Positions 1-9,109 of a stretch of DNA of 64,000 nucleotides are shown here, piece after piece. The stretch spans positions 1-64,000 of the forward strand of contig NZ_JAHKPD010000003.1 of assembly GCF_018860245.1 (NCBI RefSeq), in the 5' to 3' direction. Position 1 is the first letter of the stretch; each line of letters begins with the position of its first letter. The notes beneath the pieces are model-generated. The model searched no databases and was not told where the DNA came from. It worked only from the letters and a program-made list of their open reading frames with translations. A program made the position numbers and the translations under genes. The DNA is from Pseudotamlana agarivorans. GTDB lineage: Bacteria > Bacteroidota > Bacteroidia > Flavobacteriales > Flavobacteriaceae.

Positions 1-144
1 CCTATATTGAACTATTTTAATAACAGAAGTACGAATGCGTCGGCGGAATCTTTTAATGCCAAGATTAAAGAATTCAGAGCTATGTTTAGAGGTGTTAGAG
101 ATATCCCGTTTTTCCTGTTTAGACTAACTAAATTATATGCCTAA
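1..144 (+). mobile_element. C-terminal end of an IS transposase (ISL3/ISAon1-like), cut by the window edge
   Basis: The first 47 codons are open from base 1 to a TAA at 142-144. They encode a tail containing NRSTNASAESFNAKIKEF and a closing FRLTKLYA, which matches the end of DDE transposases of the ISL3/ISAon1 type common in Bacteroidota (recognised from memory, not searched). The N-terminal part lies outside the window, so the element may be intact. The IS end cannot be placed; the C-rich stretch at about 150-178 is a candidate. The gene runs towards yciO. Confidence 0.75.
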
Positions 145-322
145 TTTTTACAGCTCCCCAATAATATTCCTTGATCCCTAAAAAATGCCAAACTCATAAA
201 CCTCAACATGTTTAAGTCTCATACAACAAGAGAATAACAAAAGTTCCTGATTTAAAAAAAAGTTAAAAATGTATTGTTTTAAGGGATGCCTAATTTATGA
301 TTTATTACCCAATTAAACAGCT

Positions 323-943
323 TTAAAAGATCTCTAAACTCCCTTTCCCTTCTCTAATAATTTGTGGTTCTTCCTCAGATAAATCGATAACCGTAGAAGC
401 TTCATTATCGCCATAGCCACCATCTATAACCAAATCAACAAGATTATCCCATTTCTCCAAAATAAGCTCTGGATCTGTAGTATATTCTAACACCTCATCT
501 TCATCACGAATAGACGTTGAAATGATTGGATTTCCTAATTGTCTAACTATTTCTGAAGCTATCGCATTATCAGGTACACGAATTCCTACTGTTTTTCTTT
601 TCTTAAAAGGATTTGGCAATTTTTTAGACCCTGGAAGTATAAAAGTATAAGGGCCAGGCAAAGCACGTTTTAAAATTTTGAAAGTAGAAGTGTCTATTTG
701 CTTAACATAATCGCTTAAATGACTCAAATCATGACAAACAAAAGAAAAGTTAGCCTTTTCCAGTTTCACACCTTTAATTCTGGCAATACGCTCTAAGGCT
801 TTTATATTAGTTATATCACAGCCTAAACCATAAACCGTATCGGTTGGATAGATGATGAGTCCGCCAGACTTTAAAACCTTTATCACCTTATCAATTTCTC
901 TCGGATTAGGGTTCTCTTCGTATATTCTAATGAAATCGGCCAT
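323..943 (-). CDS. yciO: Sua5/YciO/YrdC-family protein, YciO-like
   Basis: A 206-residue single-domain YrdC-fold protein. The family binds ATP and dsRNA/tRNA; the TsaC/Sua5 branch makes threonylcarbamoyl-AMP for t6A synthesis. Visible motifs are YPTDTVYGLG (32-41), PGPYTFIL (96-103), KRKTVGIRVP (115-124) and STS (142-144). Length, the KRKT segment and the STS motif where TsaC has SxN match E. coli YciO rather than TsaC, so true TsaC activity is uncertain. Its potential pathway partner tsaD is also in this window at 61279. It lies downstream of the helicase-side genes on the same strand and ends facing the IS remnant. Confidence 0.88.
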   Translation of the reverse strand: MADFIRIYEENPNPREIDKVIKVLKSGGLIIYPTDTVYGLGCDITNIKALERIARIKGVKLEKANFSFVCHDLSHLSDYVKQIDTSTFKILKRALPGPYTFILPGSKKLPNPFKKRKTVGIRVPDNAIASEIVRQLGNPIISTSIRDEDEVLEYTTDPELILEKWDNLVDLVIDGGYGDNEASTVIDLSEEEPQIIREGKGSLEIF

Positions 944-1026
944 AGTGTATCATGTATTGCTTTACCCTACAAATTAAGCATTAAATTTCTTATTATGAAA
1001 GATGACTCCGCTTTCGAGCCTTCCAA

Positions 1027-3363
1027 CTACCCTATAACTTCTAATTTAGCAAAGCGTAAGAGTAGTTTTTTAGTACCGCCGTGTTGAAACTTAATCTCGG
1101 CTTTTACATCGGCGCCAGTCCCTTCAATTTTTAAAACTTCACCGGTACCAAATCGAATATGTTTCACAGTATTCCCTACTGCCAATTTATTATCGAAAAG
1201 ATTAGGAGCGCCACTTTCTGCCTTAGCCATAGGTTTTAATTTTTTGGCCGTTGGTGCTACATATTTTTCTGGTGCTTTTTTAGGTGTTTTGTTTTTCGAA
1301 AAAGCAGGTTGCTTAGCAGGTTTGTAACGGATTTTATTCGGTTCAGTATCCCCAAATATATCAGCAGAAAGCATCGGGTTGATTCGACGCTCTTCAATAG
1401 GCGTTAAAACTTCCAAGTATTGCTCGTCTATTTCTTCTATGAAACGACTTGGGTCTGAGTCTACCAGTTTTCCCCAGCGGTAACGTGACAAAGCATAGGT
1501 TAAATAAGCCTGCTTTTCAGCACGTGTTAAAGCCACATAAAACAAACGACGCTCTTCCTCTAGTTCACTACGCGTATTCATACTCATAGCACTTGGAAAT
1601 AAATCTTCCTCAAGGCCTACGATAAATACATTAGAAAACTCTAAACCTTTCGCTAAGTGAATGGTCATTAAAGCAACTTCATCATCATCTTCTGTTTCGT
1701 TATCTAAATCACTTGATAACGCTACGTCTTCTAGGAACTCAGATAAAGACCCTGTGGCATCGGCAACTTCAATTTGCCCTTCTACGAAATCCTTCATCCC
1801 GTTTATAAGCTCCTCGATATTCTCAACTCGTGTTACACCTTCTGGCGTAGTATCTTTACCAAACTCTTTAAGGACTCCACTGGTTCTCGTTACATATTCA
1901 GCCAATTCAAAAACATCGGCTGTTTGGTTTAAAACTTGATAACTTTCTATTAAAGTCACAAAGTCTTGAAGCTTATTTTTTGTTCCTGAATTGATTTTAA
2001 TATCGACTTTATCGATATTTTTCATCACTTCAAAAATGGTGCGTTTATAACCATTAGCCGCAACAACCAAGCGGTCTACGGTAGTTTGACCAATTCCTCT
2101 TGGCGGAAAGTTGATCACACGCTTTAAGGCTTCTTCGTCTGACGGATTCACAATTAATCGTAAATACGACAAGACATCTTTAATCTCTTTACGCTGATAG
2201 AAGGATAAACCACCATAAATACGGTAAGGAATACCACGTTTACGCAGCGCTTCCTCCATGGCACGCGATTGGGAGTTGGTACGATACAAAATCGCAAAAT
2301 CGCTGTTATTTAAATTCTGATTCGTTTTATTCTCTAAAATGGTACTCGCCACATATCGTCCTTCATCTCCATCGGTTAATGAGCGGTGTACTTTTATTTT
2401 CCCGCCCTCATCATTGGCTGTCCAAACTATTTTTTCAAGCTTCGTCTGGTTTTTATCAATGATAGAGTTTGCCGCATTTACAATGTTTTTTGTTGAACGG
2501 TAATTTTGCTCTAGTCGGAACATTTTAACATCGTCATAATCCTTTTGGAAATTCAGAATGTTATTAATGTTTGCCCCACGGAAGGCATAAATACTTTGAG
2601 CATCATCTCCTACCACACAAATGTTTTGAAACTTATCTGATAAAGCACGTACAATTAAATACTGCGAATGGTTCGTATCTTGATACTCATCGACCAATAT
2701 GTATTTAAAACGGTTTTGATATTTGGCTAATACCTCAGGAAAACGTGTTAGTAGCTCATTGGTTCTTAATAATAAATCATCAAAGTCCATTGCCCCTGCT
2801 TTAAAGCAACGGTCTACATATTCTTTATAAATATCTCCTAATCTTGGTCGCCTAGCCATGGCATCAGCTTCCTTTAATTCTGTATTCTGGAAATAAGCAC
2901 GTACCGTTATTAAACTATTCTTATAAGAGGAAATTCGAGAACGCACTTGTTTGGCTTTATAAACATCTTTATCCAATTGCATTTCTCTAATAATAGCACC
3001 GATTAGCTTATCGGAATCTTGAGAATCGTAAATCGTGAAGTTACTAGGAAAACCTATTTTATCAGCTTCAATACGCAATATTTTAGCAAAAATGGAGTGA
3101 AACGTTCCCATCCATAAGTTCTTTGCTTCGCTCGCTCCTACAATAGAAGCAATACGCTCCTTCATCTCCTTAGCCGCCTTATTGGTAAAGGTTAGAGATA
3201 GAATATTAAAAGGATCTATCCCTTTACTCATCATATAAGCAATACGGTATGTAAGCACTCTTGTTTTTCCAGAACCAGCGCCTGCAATAACAATCATAGG
3301 GCCATTAACTTGTATTGTGGGCTCTAATTGAGCTTCGTTTAACTGGCTTAAATATTTTTCCAA
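1027..3363 (-). CDS. pcrA: ATP-dependent 3'-5' DNA helicase, UvrD/PcrA family
   Basis: A 778-residue superfamily 1A helicase acting in nucleotide-excision and mismatch repair and in clearing replication forks. Visible motifs are Walker A GAGSGKT (28-34), motif Ib region GTFHS (86-90), motif II VDEYQDT (224-230), motif III-like VVGDDAQSIYAFRGA, motif IV EQNYRS, and motif VI VALTRAEK near 610. A Lys/Pro-rich linker (about 670-720) leads to a C-terminal Tudor-like segment (VGNTVKHIRFGTGEVLKIEG), as in PcrA. Length is normal for the family. Start is the ATG at 3361-3363. It is monocistronic or paired with yciO, 83 bp downstream. Confidence 0.95.
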   Translation of the reverse strand: MEKYLSQLNEAQLEPTIQVNGPMIVIAGAGSGKTRVLTYRIAYMMSKGIDPFNILSLTFTNKAAKEMKERIASIVGASEAKNLWMGTFHSIFAKILRIEADKIGFPSNFTIYDSQDSDKLIGAIIREMQLDKDVYKAKQVRSRISSYKNSLITVRAYFQNTELKEADAMARRPRLGDIYKEYVDRCFKAGAMDFDDLLLRTNELLTRFPEVLAKYQNRFKYILVDEYQDTNHSQYLIVRALSDKFQNICVVGDDAQSIYAFRGANINNILNFQKDYDDVKMFRLEQNYRSTKNIVNAANSIIDKNQTKLEKIVWTANDEGGKIKVHRSLTDGDEGRYVASTILENKTNQNLNNSDFAILYRTNSQSRAMEEALRKRGIPYRIYGGLSFYQRKEIKDVLSYLRLIVNPSDEEALKRVINFPPRGIGQTTVDRLVVAANGYKRTIFEVMKNIDKVDIKINSGTKNKLQDFVTLIESYQVLNQTADVFELAEYVTRTSGVLKEFGKDTTPEGVTRVENIEELINGMKDFVEGQIEVADATGSLSEFLEDVALSSDLDNETEDDDEVALMTIHLAKGLEFSNVFIVGLEEDLFPSAMSMNTRSELEEERRLFYVALTRAEKQAYLTYALSRYRWGKLVDSDPSRFIEEIDEQYLEVLTPIEERRINPMLSADIFGDTEPNKIRYKPAKQPAFSKNKTPKKAPEKYVAPTAKKLKPMAKAESGAPNLFDNKLAVGNTVKHIRFGTGEVLKIEGTGADVKAEIKFQHGGTKKLLLRFAKLEVIG

Positions 3364-3442
3364 ATCATCATCAATTTTACGCCGTGAAATTAACCATTGT
3401 TCGGGTTTTTATACGTCGAAATAAATAATAATTATGAACAAA

Positions 3443-4975
3443 TTAGTTTTTAGCATGTATTAACCCATCTTTTACATTTAACCAAAGAAAATTAAAAACC
3501 GATTTCGTTTTATCACGTTTTATATTGTGTCGAACTGCTTCAGCGTAAGCACTCTCCCCTTTTCTTGTTGTTTTTGAAACGAAAATATTAGCAATGGCCG
3601 ATAAGAATTTATTTTTCTTGTGCTTATGTTTTTTTAATATACTTACACGAAGACCATCAAATTTTGTTTTTAAATCAATTGAAGAGTGATTTGCCGTACC
3701 ATCAATGGTAAAATAGGTTTGATACAAAATACCTTCAAATTTCACATTTAAATTAGGAACTAAAAACTGGTTCATATTTGCTGCATGAAATTTCCCTAGT
3801 TGGGCTTTAAAAAGAAATCGATCATAAATGTTATTTACATCAAATTCACAATCGGTAATCAAAGTGGCCTCATCCATAAACTTAGACGTTGTTTTTATTT
3901 GGGTTTTTCCGCCTTCAGGATAAGTATTACTAACATTCATCATGATGGCATTAAAATCTGTAAAATAAATTTTACCTGGTACTGCTTGATGATTTACACG
4001 TTCCTCATATGCTACTTTACCATTAGAAACTATAAGTTCGTCAACATTAAGGTCAAATTTTAAGTCCCGTAACATCTTGCCGTATAAAGCTTTTATAGTG
4101 TGATCGTCTGCCACTAGTTTATCTCGATACACCTCAAAGTTAAGATTATGTAATTTAGATTTTTTAGTATGAAAATAAAAAATAGAATCATTTCTATAAC
4201 CAAAATCAATTTTATCAAGCTCTAGAGAATCTAATTTTAAATCGAGATGATCCCTTTCCGTTTTTAAATGCTTTGAAAGTTCTTTTTTAGAATAAATTGT
4301 TTTCAATTGCAGCCCTTTAAAAAGCGCTTCATGTTCTTTAAAGTGAGCATCCGATATATATAATCGATCGTATTTCCCTACATTAAGTTGTATCGAGTCT
4401 GCAACAATATCAAAGTTGTGAAACGTTAGAGGTATTCTATGACTTACATCTGGTTCATGTTTAACATGCGTTAAATTAAGTTTAAAATGTTTAACCGCAA
4501 ACAATAGAGAATCAGTATTTTGATCCAAAACCTGTACCTGGCCATTTAAAATTTCTACCAGTTTTATATTAACTTCAGGAGTCTCGGATATGCTATATTC
4601 ACTATCCGGTTTCTTTTTCTTTCCTTCCTTGTAATAAGTAATCTCGGGCCCATCCAAACGCAACTCGTCAATGTTTAATATATTACTGAATACAAAATCT
4701 ATATAATCAATATCTTCTATTAAAATAGTCTTTAAGCTAAGAGCTAAATCGGCTTTCTTTGAAATTTTATTATTTACTGAAATAACAATATTCTTAAACT
4801 CTACAGTCCCTGAAGTAACATCTACAAAAATAGTTTCGCTCTTAACGCTTACATGTTTTGGCAAATTATTCAATGCCTTTTCAATTTTCCCTTTTACTAT
4901 ATAATTGGATACGGGCACTATTATAAGGCCTAAAATAACGATAAAGACTAAAAGTCCTATATATTTAAATTTCAT
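3443..4975 (-). CDS. Membrane-anchored AsmA/DUF748-like hypothetical protein
   Basis: About 510 residues with no recognised catalytic motif. An N-terminal hydrophobic segment (roughly residues 6-25 from MKFKYIGLLV) anchors it, followed by a long polar beta-rich region with repeats such as SVKSETIFVDVTSGTVEFKNI and LDLKLDSLELDKIDFGY. This is the style of AsmA/TamB/DUF748 periplasmic proteins that bridge inner and outer membranes; that assignment is inferred from architecture only. I place the start at ATG 4975, immediately before the membrane segment; an upstream in-frame ATG at 4996 would add seven residues. The C terminus is short and basic. Confidence 0.6.
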   Translation of the reverse strand: MKFKYIGLLVFIVILGLIIVPVSNYIVKGKIEKALNNLPKHVSVKSETIFVDVTSGTVEFKNIVISVNNKISKKADLALSLKTILIEDIDYIDFVFSNILNIDELRLDGPEITYYKEGKKKKPDSEYSISETPEVNIKLVEILNGQVQVLDQNTDSLLFAVKHFKLNLTHVKHEPDVSHRIPLTFHNFDIVADSIQLNVGKYDRLYISDAHFKEHEALFKGLQLKTIYSKKELSKHLKTERDHLDLKLDSLELDKIDFGYRNDSIFYFHTKKSKLHNLNFEVYRDKLVADDHTIKALYGKMLRDLKFDLNVDELIVSNGKVAYEERVNHQAVPGKIYFTDFNAIMMNVSNTYPEGGKTQIKTTSKFMDEATLITDCEFDVNNIYDRFLFKAQLGKFHAANMNQFLVPNLNVKFEGILYQTYFTIDGTANHSSIDLKTKFDGLRVSILKKHKHKKNKFLSAIANIFVSKTTRKGESAYAEAVRHNIKRDKTKSVFNFLWLNVKDGLIHAKN

Positions 4976-5153
4976 GTTATAAAGATATATATTCAATTCA
5001 TATGAAAAACAATATTTTTAAATACCTTTTAAATTAGTAAATCCTCTGATTTGAAAAAATGACGGTTTTATCATTAAACCACTTTTAGCGACAAATTGTT
5101 CCTGCAAGTGAGATACCAGGTGTTAACTTAGAATATTCTATAACTATATATTG

Positions 5154-5161
5154 TATATTTG
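5154..5161 (+). promoter_or_regulatory. Bacteroidota -7 promoter box
   Basis: TATATTTG matches the TAnnTTTG -7 consensus of Bacteroidota sigma-ABfr promoters. It ends 25 bp before the ATG at 5187, giving a short A/T-rich leader. No good -33 TTG was found at the expected distance. Confidence 0.5.
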
Positions 5162-5186
5162 GTAAAGTTTTTAAAAAATATTTTTG

Positions 5187-7232
5187 ATGAGAAATTTGTG
5201 TAAAAAATTAAAAATAATTGGATTTGTTTTATTTATCTTATTTACTATCGTAATTAATGCACAAGGCAAATATTCCAATTGGCCAAAGGAAATAAAATCG
5301 GGTGATTATATTGTTAAGCTATACAATCCAGAAAATGAAAGCTATTTAGATAATAAACTAATTTCTAATTTTGCTTTTTCTGTAAAAAAAGGCAAAGAAG
5401 AACCTGTATTTGGAATGCTTTGGGCTACATCTTTACTTGATGTAGACAGAGCAACTAGAATGGTATCTATTGCTTCTTTAAAAATAGATGAAGTAAAACT
5501 TCCAGTCGAAATTTCGCAAAGCGATAAAAAAGCATTTGAAACTCTTATAAATAATGAAATCCCTAAATGGAATATTGAATTTTCTTTAGATGAATTGTTA
5601 GAAGAATTAGATGAGGTTAGTGTCAACAATGCTGAATTAAAAAACGAAGCTCCATCCATTATTTTTTCTAATGAACCAGCTGTTTTAATATTGATAGATG
5701 GAGAACCAAAATTGAAAGCTGCAGTATCGGGTTATGAAATAGTAGAAAATAGTGATACTTTTATTATTAAAGAATCCAAAACAAATACTTTTTATTTAAA
5801 AGGGGGCAAATTTTGGTATAGCTCCAAACAAGCTATGGGTCCGTGGGATACTGCAGAAAAGGTACCTTCTGAAATAAAAAAAATTGCTAAAAAAGCAGAA
5901 TTAAATGAAGATGACAGCTCGGATACATATACAGGTAAAGCTCCAAAAATTATTGTAGCTAATCCTCCTTCAGAGTTGATTGTTTTTGAGGGTGAACCTA
6001 AATTTACACCATTGCAAAAAACAAATTTGTTGTTTGTTGAAAACACAGGCAGCGATATTTTTATGAATATTACAGACCAAAACTATTTCATTTTGCTTTC
6101 TGGAAGATGGTTTACAACTAAAGATTTAAAAGGCAATTGGTCGTATTTGTCTTCAGAAAAACTTCCAGCAGATTTTAAAAAAATACAAAGCGATAGTAAA
6201 AAAGGAGAAGTACTAAGTAGTGTTGCAGGAACGAAAGAAGCGAAAAATGCTCTATATGATGCACAAATACCTCAGACAGCCGCTGTGCAAAGAGACACTA
6301 AGGCCTCTAAGGTTACTTATAATGGCTCGCCTGAGTTTAAAAACATAGAAAACCTAAAATTGCAGTATGCGGTAAATACAGAAAGTGATGTATTTAAAGA
6401 TCGTAGCACTTATTATTTATGTGATAATGCTGTTTGGTTTAAATCATCATCTCCTAACGGTCCCTGGCAAGTTGCCGATGAGAGGCCTTCTGAAGTTGAA
6501 AAAATACCAGCAGAAAACCCAAAGTTCAACACAAAGTACGTGTATATTTATGAAACTTCTCCTACTGTCGTTTATGTTGGATATACTCCTGGATACTACG
6601 GGAGTTATGCATATGGTCCAACTGTTGTTTATGGAACTGGTTTCTATTATAACCCATGGTATAGAGGATATTACTACCCACGTCATTATACTTATGGGTT
6701 TTCTATAAGATACAATCCTTGGAATGGATGGAGTTTTGGCTTTGGCTTTGGGTCTCCTTATGGTTGGTACGGTCATTCATATTGGGGTTACCATCGTCAC
6801 CACTGGGGACCTCCTTATTACAGACCACCATATCATAGACCACCGCATCAAAGACCACCAAACCATGGTGGTAATAGACCTTCTAGACCAAAACCAACAC
6901 ACCCTATTTATAAAGATAGGGACGGAATTAAGGATTATACTAGACCTGTTCAACGTCCAGATACTAGACCTAGTACAAGACCAGGCACGCAACCATCAAC
7001 GAGACCTAGCACCAGACCAAGCACGCAACCTTCAACGAGGCCTAGTACCAGACCCAGTACACAACCTTCAACGAGGCCAAACACTAGACCTAGTAACACG
7101 CCTAACACAAGACCTTCAACTAGACCTACTCCTAGTTATCGTCCTACGCCAAGACCTGCAACGAGACCTACGGCTAGACCGTCAACCCCTAGTAGAAGTA
7201 GACCCGCTCCAAGTCCTAGAAGAAGGAATTAA
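5187..7232 (+). CDS. Secreted protein with three repeat domains and an RPST-rich tail
   Basis: 681 residues. A signal peptide (about 1-25, ending VINA before QG) is followed by a mixed domain, then three diverged ~85-residue units at about 150-235, 245-335 and 375-455. Each carries a GEP/GSPEF turn, a central Tyr/Phe-rich strand, W-F/Y-S/T, G-P/N-W and a closing P-S/A-E/D-x-x-K. A Gly/Tyr/Trp/His-rich segment (about 470-560) leads to a long basic Pro/Arg/Thr/Ser tail built from RPST and QPST words. Related proteins are sometimes named carbohydrate-binding family V/XII; no catalytic site is visible and the function is unknown. An extracellular or surface location is inferred. The first ATG is 5187; TTG 5184 is less likely. 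Confidence 0.75.
   Translation: MRNLCKKLKIIGFVLFILFTIVINAQGKYSNWPKEIKSGDYIVKLYNPENESYLDNKLISNFAFSVKKGKEEPVFGMLWATSLLDVDRATRMVSIASLKIDEVKLPVEISQSDKKAFETLINNEIPKWNIEFSLDELLEELDEVSVNNAELKNEAPSIIFSNEPAVLILIDGEPKLKAAVSGYEIVENSDTFIIKESKTNTFYLKGGKFWYSSKQAMGPWDTAEKVPSEIKKIAKKAELNEDDSSDTYTGKAPKIIVANPPSELIVFEGEPKFTPLQKTNLLFVENTGSDIFMNITDQNYFILLSGRWFTTKDLKGNWSYLSSEKLPADFKKIQSDSKKGEVLSSVAGTKEAKNALYDAQIPQTAAVQRDTKASKVTYNGSPEFKNIENLKLQYAVNTESDVFKDRSTYYLCDNAVWFKSSSPNGPWQVADERPSEVEKIPAENPKFNTKYVYIYETSPTVVYVGYTPGYYGSYAYGPTVVYGTGFYYNPWYRGYYYPRHYTYGFSIRYNPWNGWSFGFGFGSPYGWYGHSYWGYHRHHWGPPYYRPPYHRPPHQRPPNHGGNRPSRPKPTHPIYKDRDGIKDYTRPVQRPDTRPSTRPGTQPSTRPSTRPSTQPSTRPSTRPSTQPSTRPNTRPSNTPNTRPSTRPTPSYRPTPRPATRPTARPSTPSRSRPAPSPRRRN
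6987..7094 (+). repeat. Three 36-bp tandem repeats inside the RPST tail
   Basis: Three consecutive 36-bp units (6987-7022, 7023-7058, 7059-7094) each encode twelve residues of the TQPSTRPSTRPS type. They differ by a handful of substitutions and the third is the most diverged. In-frame units of this kind are prone to copy-number change by slippage. Confidence 0.85.
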
Positions 7233-7250
7233 AAGCACCACTACATTTTT

Positions 7251-7307
7251 AAAACAGCTGTTTAAAAGGAAATTCATATACCTTTTAAATAGCTGTTTTC
7301 TTTTTTA
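7251..7307 (+). terminator. Rho-independent terminator
   Basis: A 19-bp near-perfect stem (7251-7269 with 7281-7299, core ACAGCTGTTTAAAAGG against CCTTTTAAATAGCTGT) and an 11-nt loop are followed by CTTTTTTAA. It lies 18 bp after the stop codon of the RPST-tail protein. Confidence 0.85.
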
Positions 7308-7373
7308 AAGGTTAACTTGACAAAATATATAGAACCTATTATTAATAACAAACCAGTTATACCTGTAGAATTT

Positions 7374-7455
7374 ATCAAGTTTCAAAACCTTCGGACAGTC
7401 TTTAAGAAACTTGATCTTTTAATAATTTGTATTCAAAATTGTTTAACAATTTTGA
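7374..7455 (+). repeat. Two inverted repeats in the leader of the FMN oxidoreductase gene
   Basis: ATCAAGTTTC (7374-7383) pairs perfectly with GAAACTTGAT (7406-7415), and TCAAAATTG (7433-7441) with CAATTTTGA (7447-7455). Neither is followed by a convincing T-run on the plus strand. They occupy the 220 bp between the preceding terminator and the ATG at 7526, so they may be leader structure or operators; the function is unknown. Confidence 0.5.
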
Positions 7456-7525
7456 GCTAAATAATAATTAATTGCCGAATTTTAACATTACTAAAAACGA
7501 ACACGATTAACTTAAATTTTTAACA

Positions 7526-9100
7526 ATGAATTCATTTTTAGATTTTTTATCAAACATCAGTTGGTGGGGCTGGGTATTAATTAGTCTTGCTATAGTAGCT
7601 ATTCGCGACGTGTTTTTCCAAAAGAAACATACTATAAGTCACAACTACCCTATTTTGGGTCATTTGCGCTATCTTATGGAAAGTATTGGCCCTGAAATGC
7701 GTCAATATTTTGTAGCCAATAATCGTGAAGAATTACCTTTTAATCGCATTGAACGTAGTTGGATATATGCTTCAGCTAAAAAAGAAAATAATTACGAAGG
7801 ATTTGGTACCGATCGGGATATTTACCAGCATCAGCATATTTTTATTAATAATGCCATGATGCCCTATAACCCACCTGAAAACCATCCGAATAAAGCAGAT
7901 AAAACCTTTTTACCTTGTGCTAAAGTTATGGGTGAATTTCATAAAAGACGTAAGCCCTTTCGACCAGCTTCTGTAATTAACGTATCGGCGATGAGTTTTG
8001 GCTCCCTTTCCGCGAAAGCGATAGAATCGTTAAACAAAGGCGTTAAAATAGCTGGAGCCTACCACAATACTGGGGAAGGTGGCTTATCGCCACACCATAG
8101 CCATGGCGGTGATGTCATTTTTCATTTTGGTACTGGTTATTTCGGAGTACGTGATGAACATGGCGGATTTTCAATGGACAAAATGATAAAACTCGTGGAA
8201 AGTAATCCCTTTATTCGTGCCATTGAAGTTAAACTTTCTCAAGGTGCTAAACCAGGAAAAGGAGGTGTTTTACCAGGCGCTAAAATTACCAAAGAGATTT
8301 CTGAAATTCGTGGGGTTCCTGTTGGAAAAGACGTACTATCACCACCAAACCATAAAGCTTTCACTAATATTCCTGAAATGGTTGATTTTATTGAAAAAAT
8401 TGCAGAAGCTACCGGTTTACCTGTAGGAATAAAAGCTGCTATCGGAAAGTTAGAACAATGGGAAGAATTAGCCGACATTATGATTACTACAGGGAAAGGA
8501 CCTGATTTTATTACAGTTGATGGCGGTGAAGGTGGTACTGGGGCTGCCCCTCCAAGTTTTGCCGATCATGTTTCATTACCATGGGTTTATGGTTTTAGTG
8601 ATTTATACAAATTATTTAAAAACAAAGGCCTTTCTGAAAGACTTGTTTTTATTGGAAGTGGGAAATTAGGTTTTCCTGCCAAAGCCGCCATGGCATTCGC
8701 TATGGGAGCAGATTGCATAAATGTAGCTCGAGAAGCCATGATGAGTATTGGTTGTATTCAAGCACAAGTTTGCCATACAAACCGTTGCCCGAGTGGTGTA
8801 GCAACGCAAAATAAGTGGCTGCAAAGCGGTATTGATCCAACCTTAAAATCGGAACGATTAGCACAATATTTTAAAACTTTTAGAAAGGAATTGATAGAAA
8901 TCACGCATGCATCAGGATATGAACACCCTTGCCAATTTACAATGAGTGATATTGAAATGAATATAGACGACCACAGTCTTTCTAATAAACTCCACTCTAC
9001 ATTTTCGTATGAAAAAACGACGGTTCCTTTTTTAGGGATGCAAAATTTAAAAGATTGTTTATATTTGGGCAATCATCCTAAATCACAACTCAAAAACTAA
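7526..9100 (+). CDS. FMN-binding glutamate synthase family protein
   Basis: 524 residues: an N-terminal membrane segment (about 12-30, WGWVLISLAIVAI) followed by a stand-alone glutamate-synthase central/FMN domain (GltB2). Visible features are the glycine-rich FMN-site loops GSLSAKAIESLNKG, HNTGEGGLSPHH and VDGGEGGTGAAP, and the 3Fe-4S ligand pattern C-x5-C-x4-C in GCIQAQVCHTNRCP. It lacks the glutaminase (class II amidotransferase) and GXGXG domains of true GltB, so glutamate synthesis is not assured; its substrate and electron donor are unknown. It is followed 9 bp later by a small protein gene, probably co-transcribed. It contains one copy of TTTCCGCGAAAGCG. Confidence 0.9.
   Translation: MNSFLDFLSNISWWGWVLISLAIVAIRDVFFQKKHTISHNYPILGHLRYLMESIGPEMRQYFVANNREELPFNRIERSWIYASAKKENNYEGFGTDRDIYQHQHIFINNAMMPYNPPENHPNKADKTFLPCAKVMGEFHKRRKPFRPASVINVSAMSFGSLSAKAIESLNKGVKIAGAYHNTGEGGLSPHHSHGGDVIFHFGTGYFGVRDEHGGFSMDKMIKLVESNPFIRAIEVKLSQGAKPGKGGVLPGAKITKEISEIRGVPVGKDVLSPPNHKAFTNIPEMVDFIEKIAEATGLPVGIKAAIGKLEQWEELADIMITTGKGPDFITVDGGEGGTGAAPPSFADHVSLPWVYGFSDLYKLFKNKGLSERLVFIGSGKLGFPAKAAMAFAMGADCINVAREAMMSIGCIQAQVCHTNRCPSGVATQNKWLQSGIDPTLKSERLAQYFKTFRKELIEITHASGYEHPCQFTMSDIEMNIDDHSLSNKLHSTFSYEKTTVPFLGMQNLKDCLYLGNHPKSQLKN
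8007..8020 (+). repeat. TTTCCGCGAAAGCG 14-mer, copy 1
   Basis: Exact copy of a 14-base word also found at 20113 and 58102, all on the plus strand. Here it lies in the FMN glutamate synthase-like gene and encodes Ser-Ala-Lys-Ala. See findings. Confidence 0.6.
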
Positions 9101-9109
9101 CCAAATTTT

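Noticed and set aside
1661-1939. Plus-strand ORF of 92 codons within the helicase gene
   Set aside because: It is a Ser/Thr-rich antisense shadow of pcrA with no recognisable domain or start context; the same holds for other antisense ORFs inside large genes.
6385-7308. Overlapping ORFs in other frames across the RPST tail
   Set aside because: They arise from the repetitive composition of the tail; the signal-peptide-bearing frame with repeat domains is the coding one.
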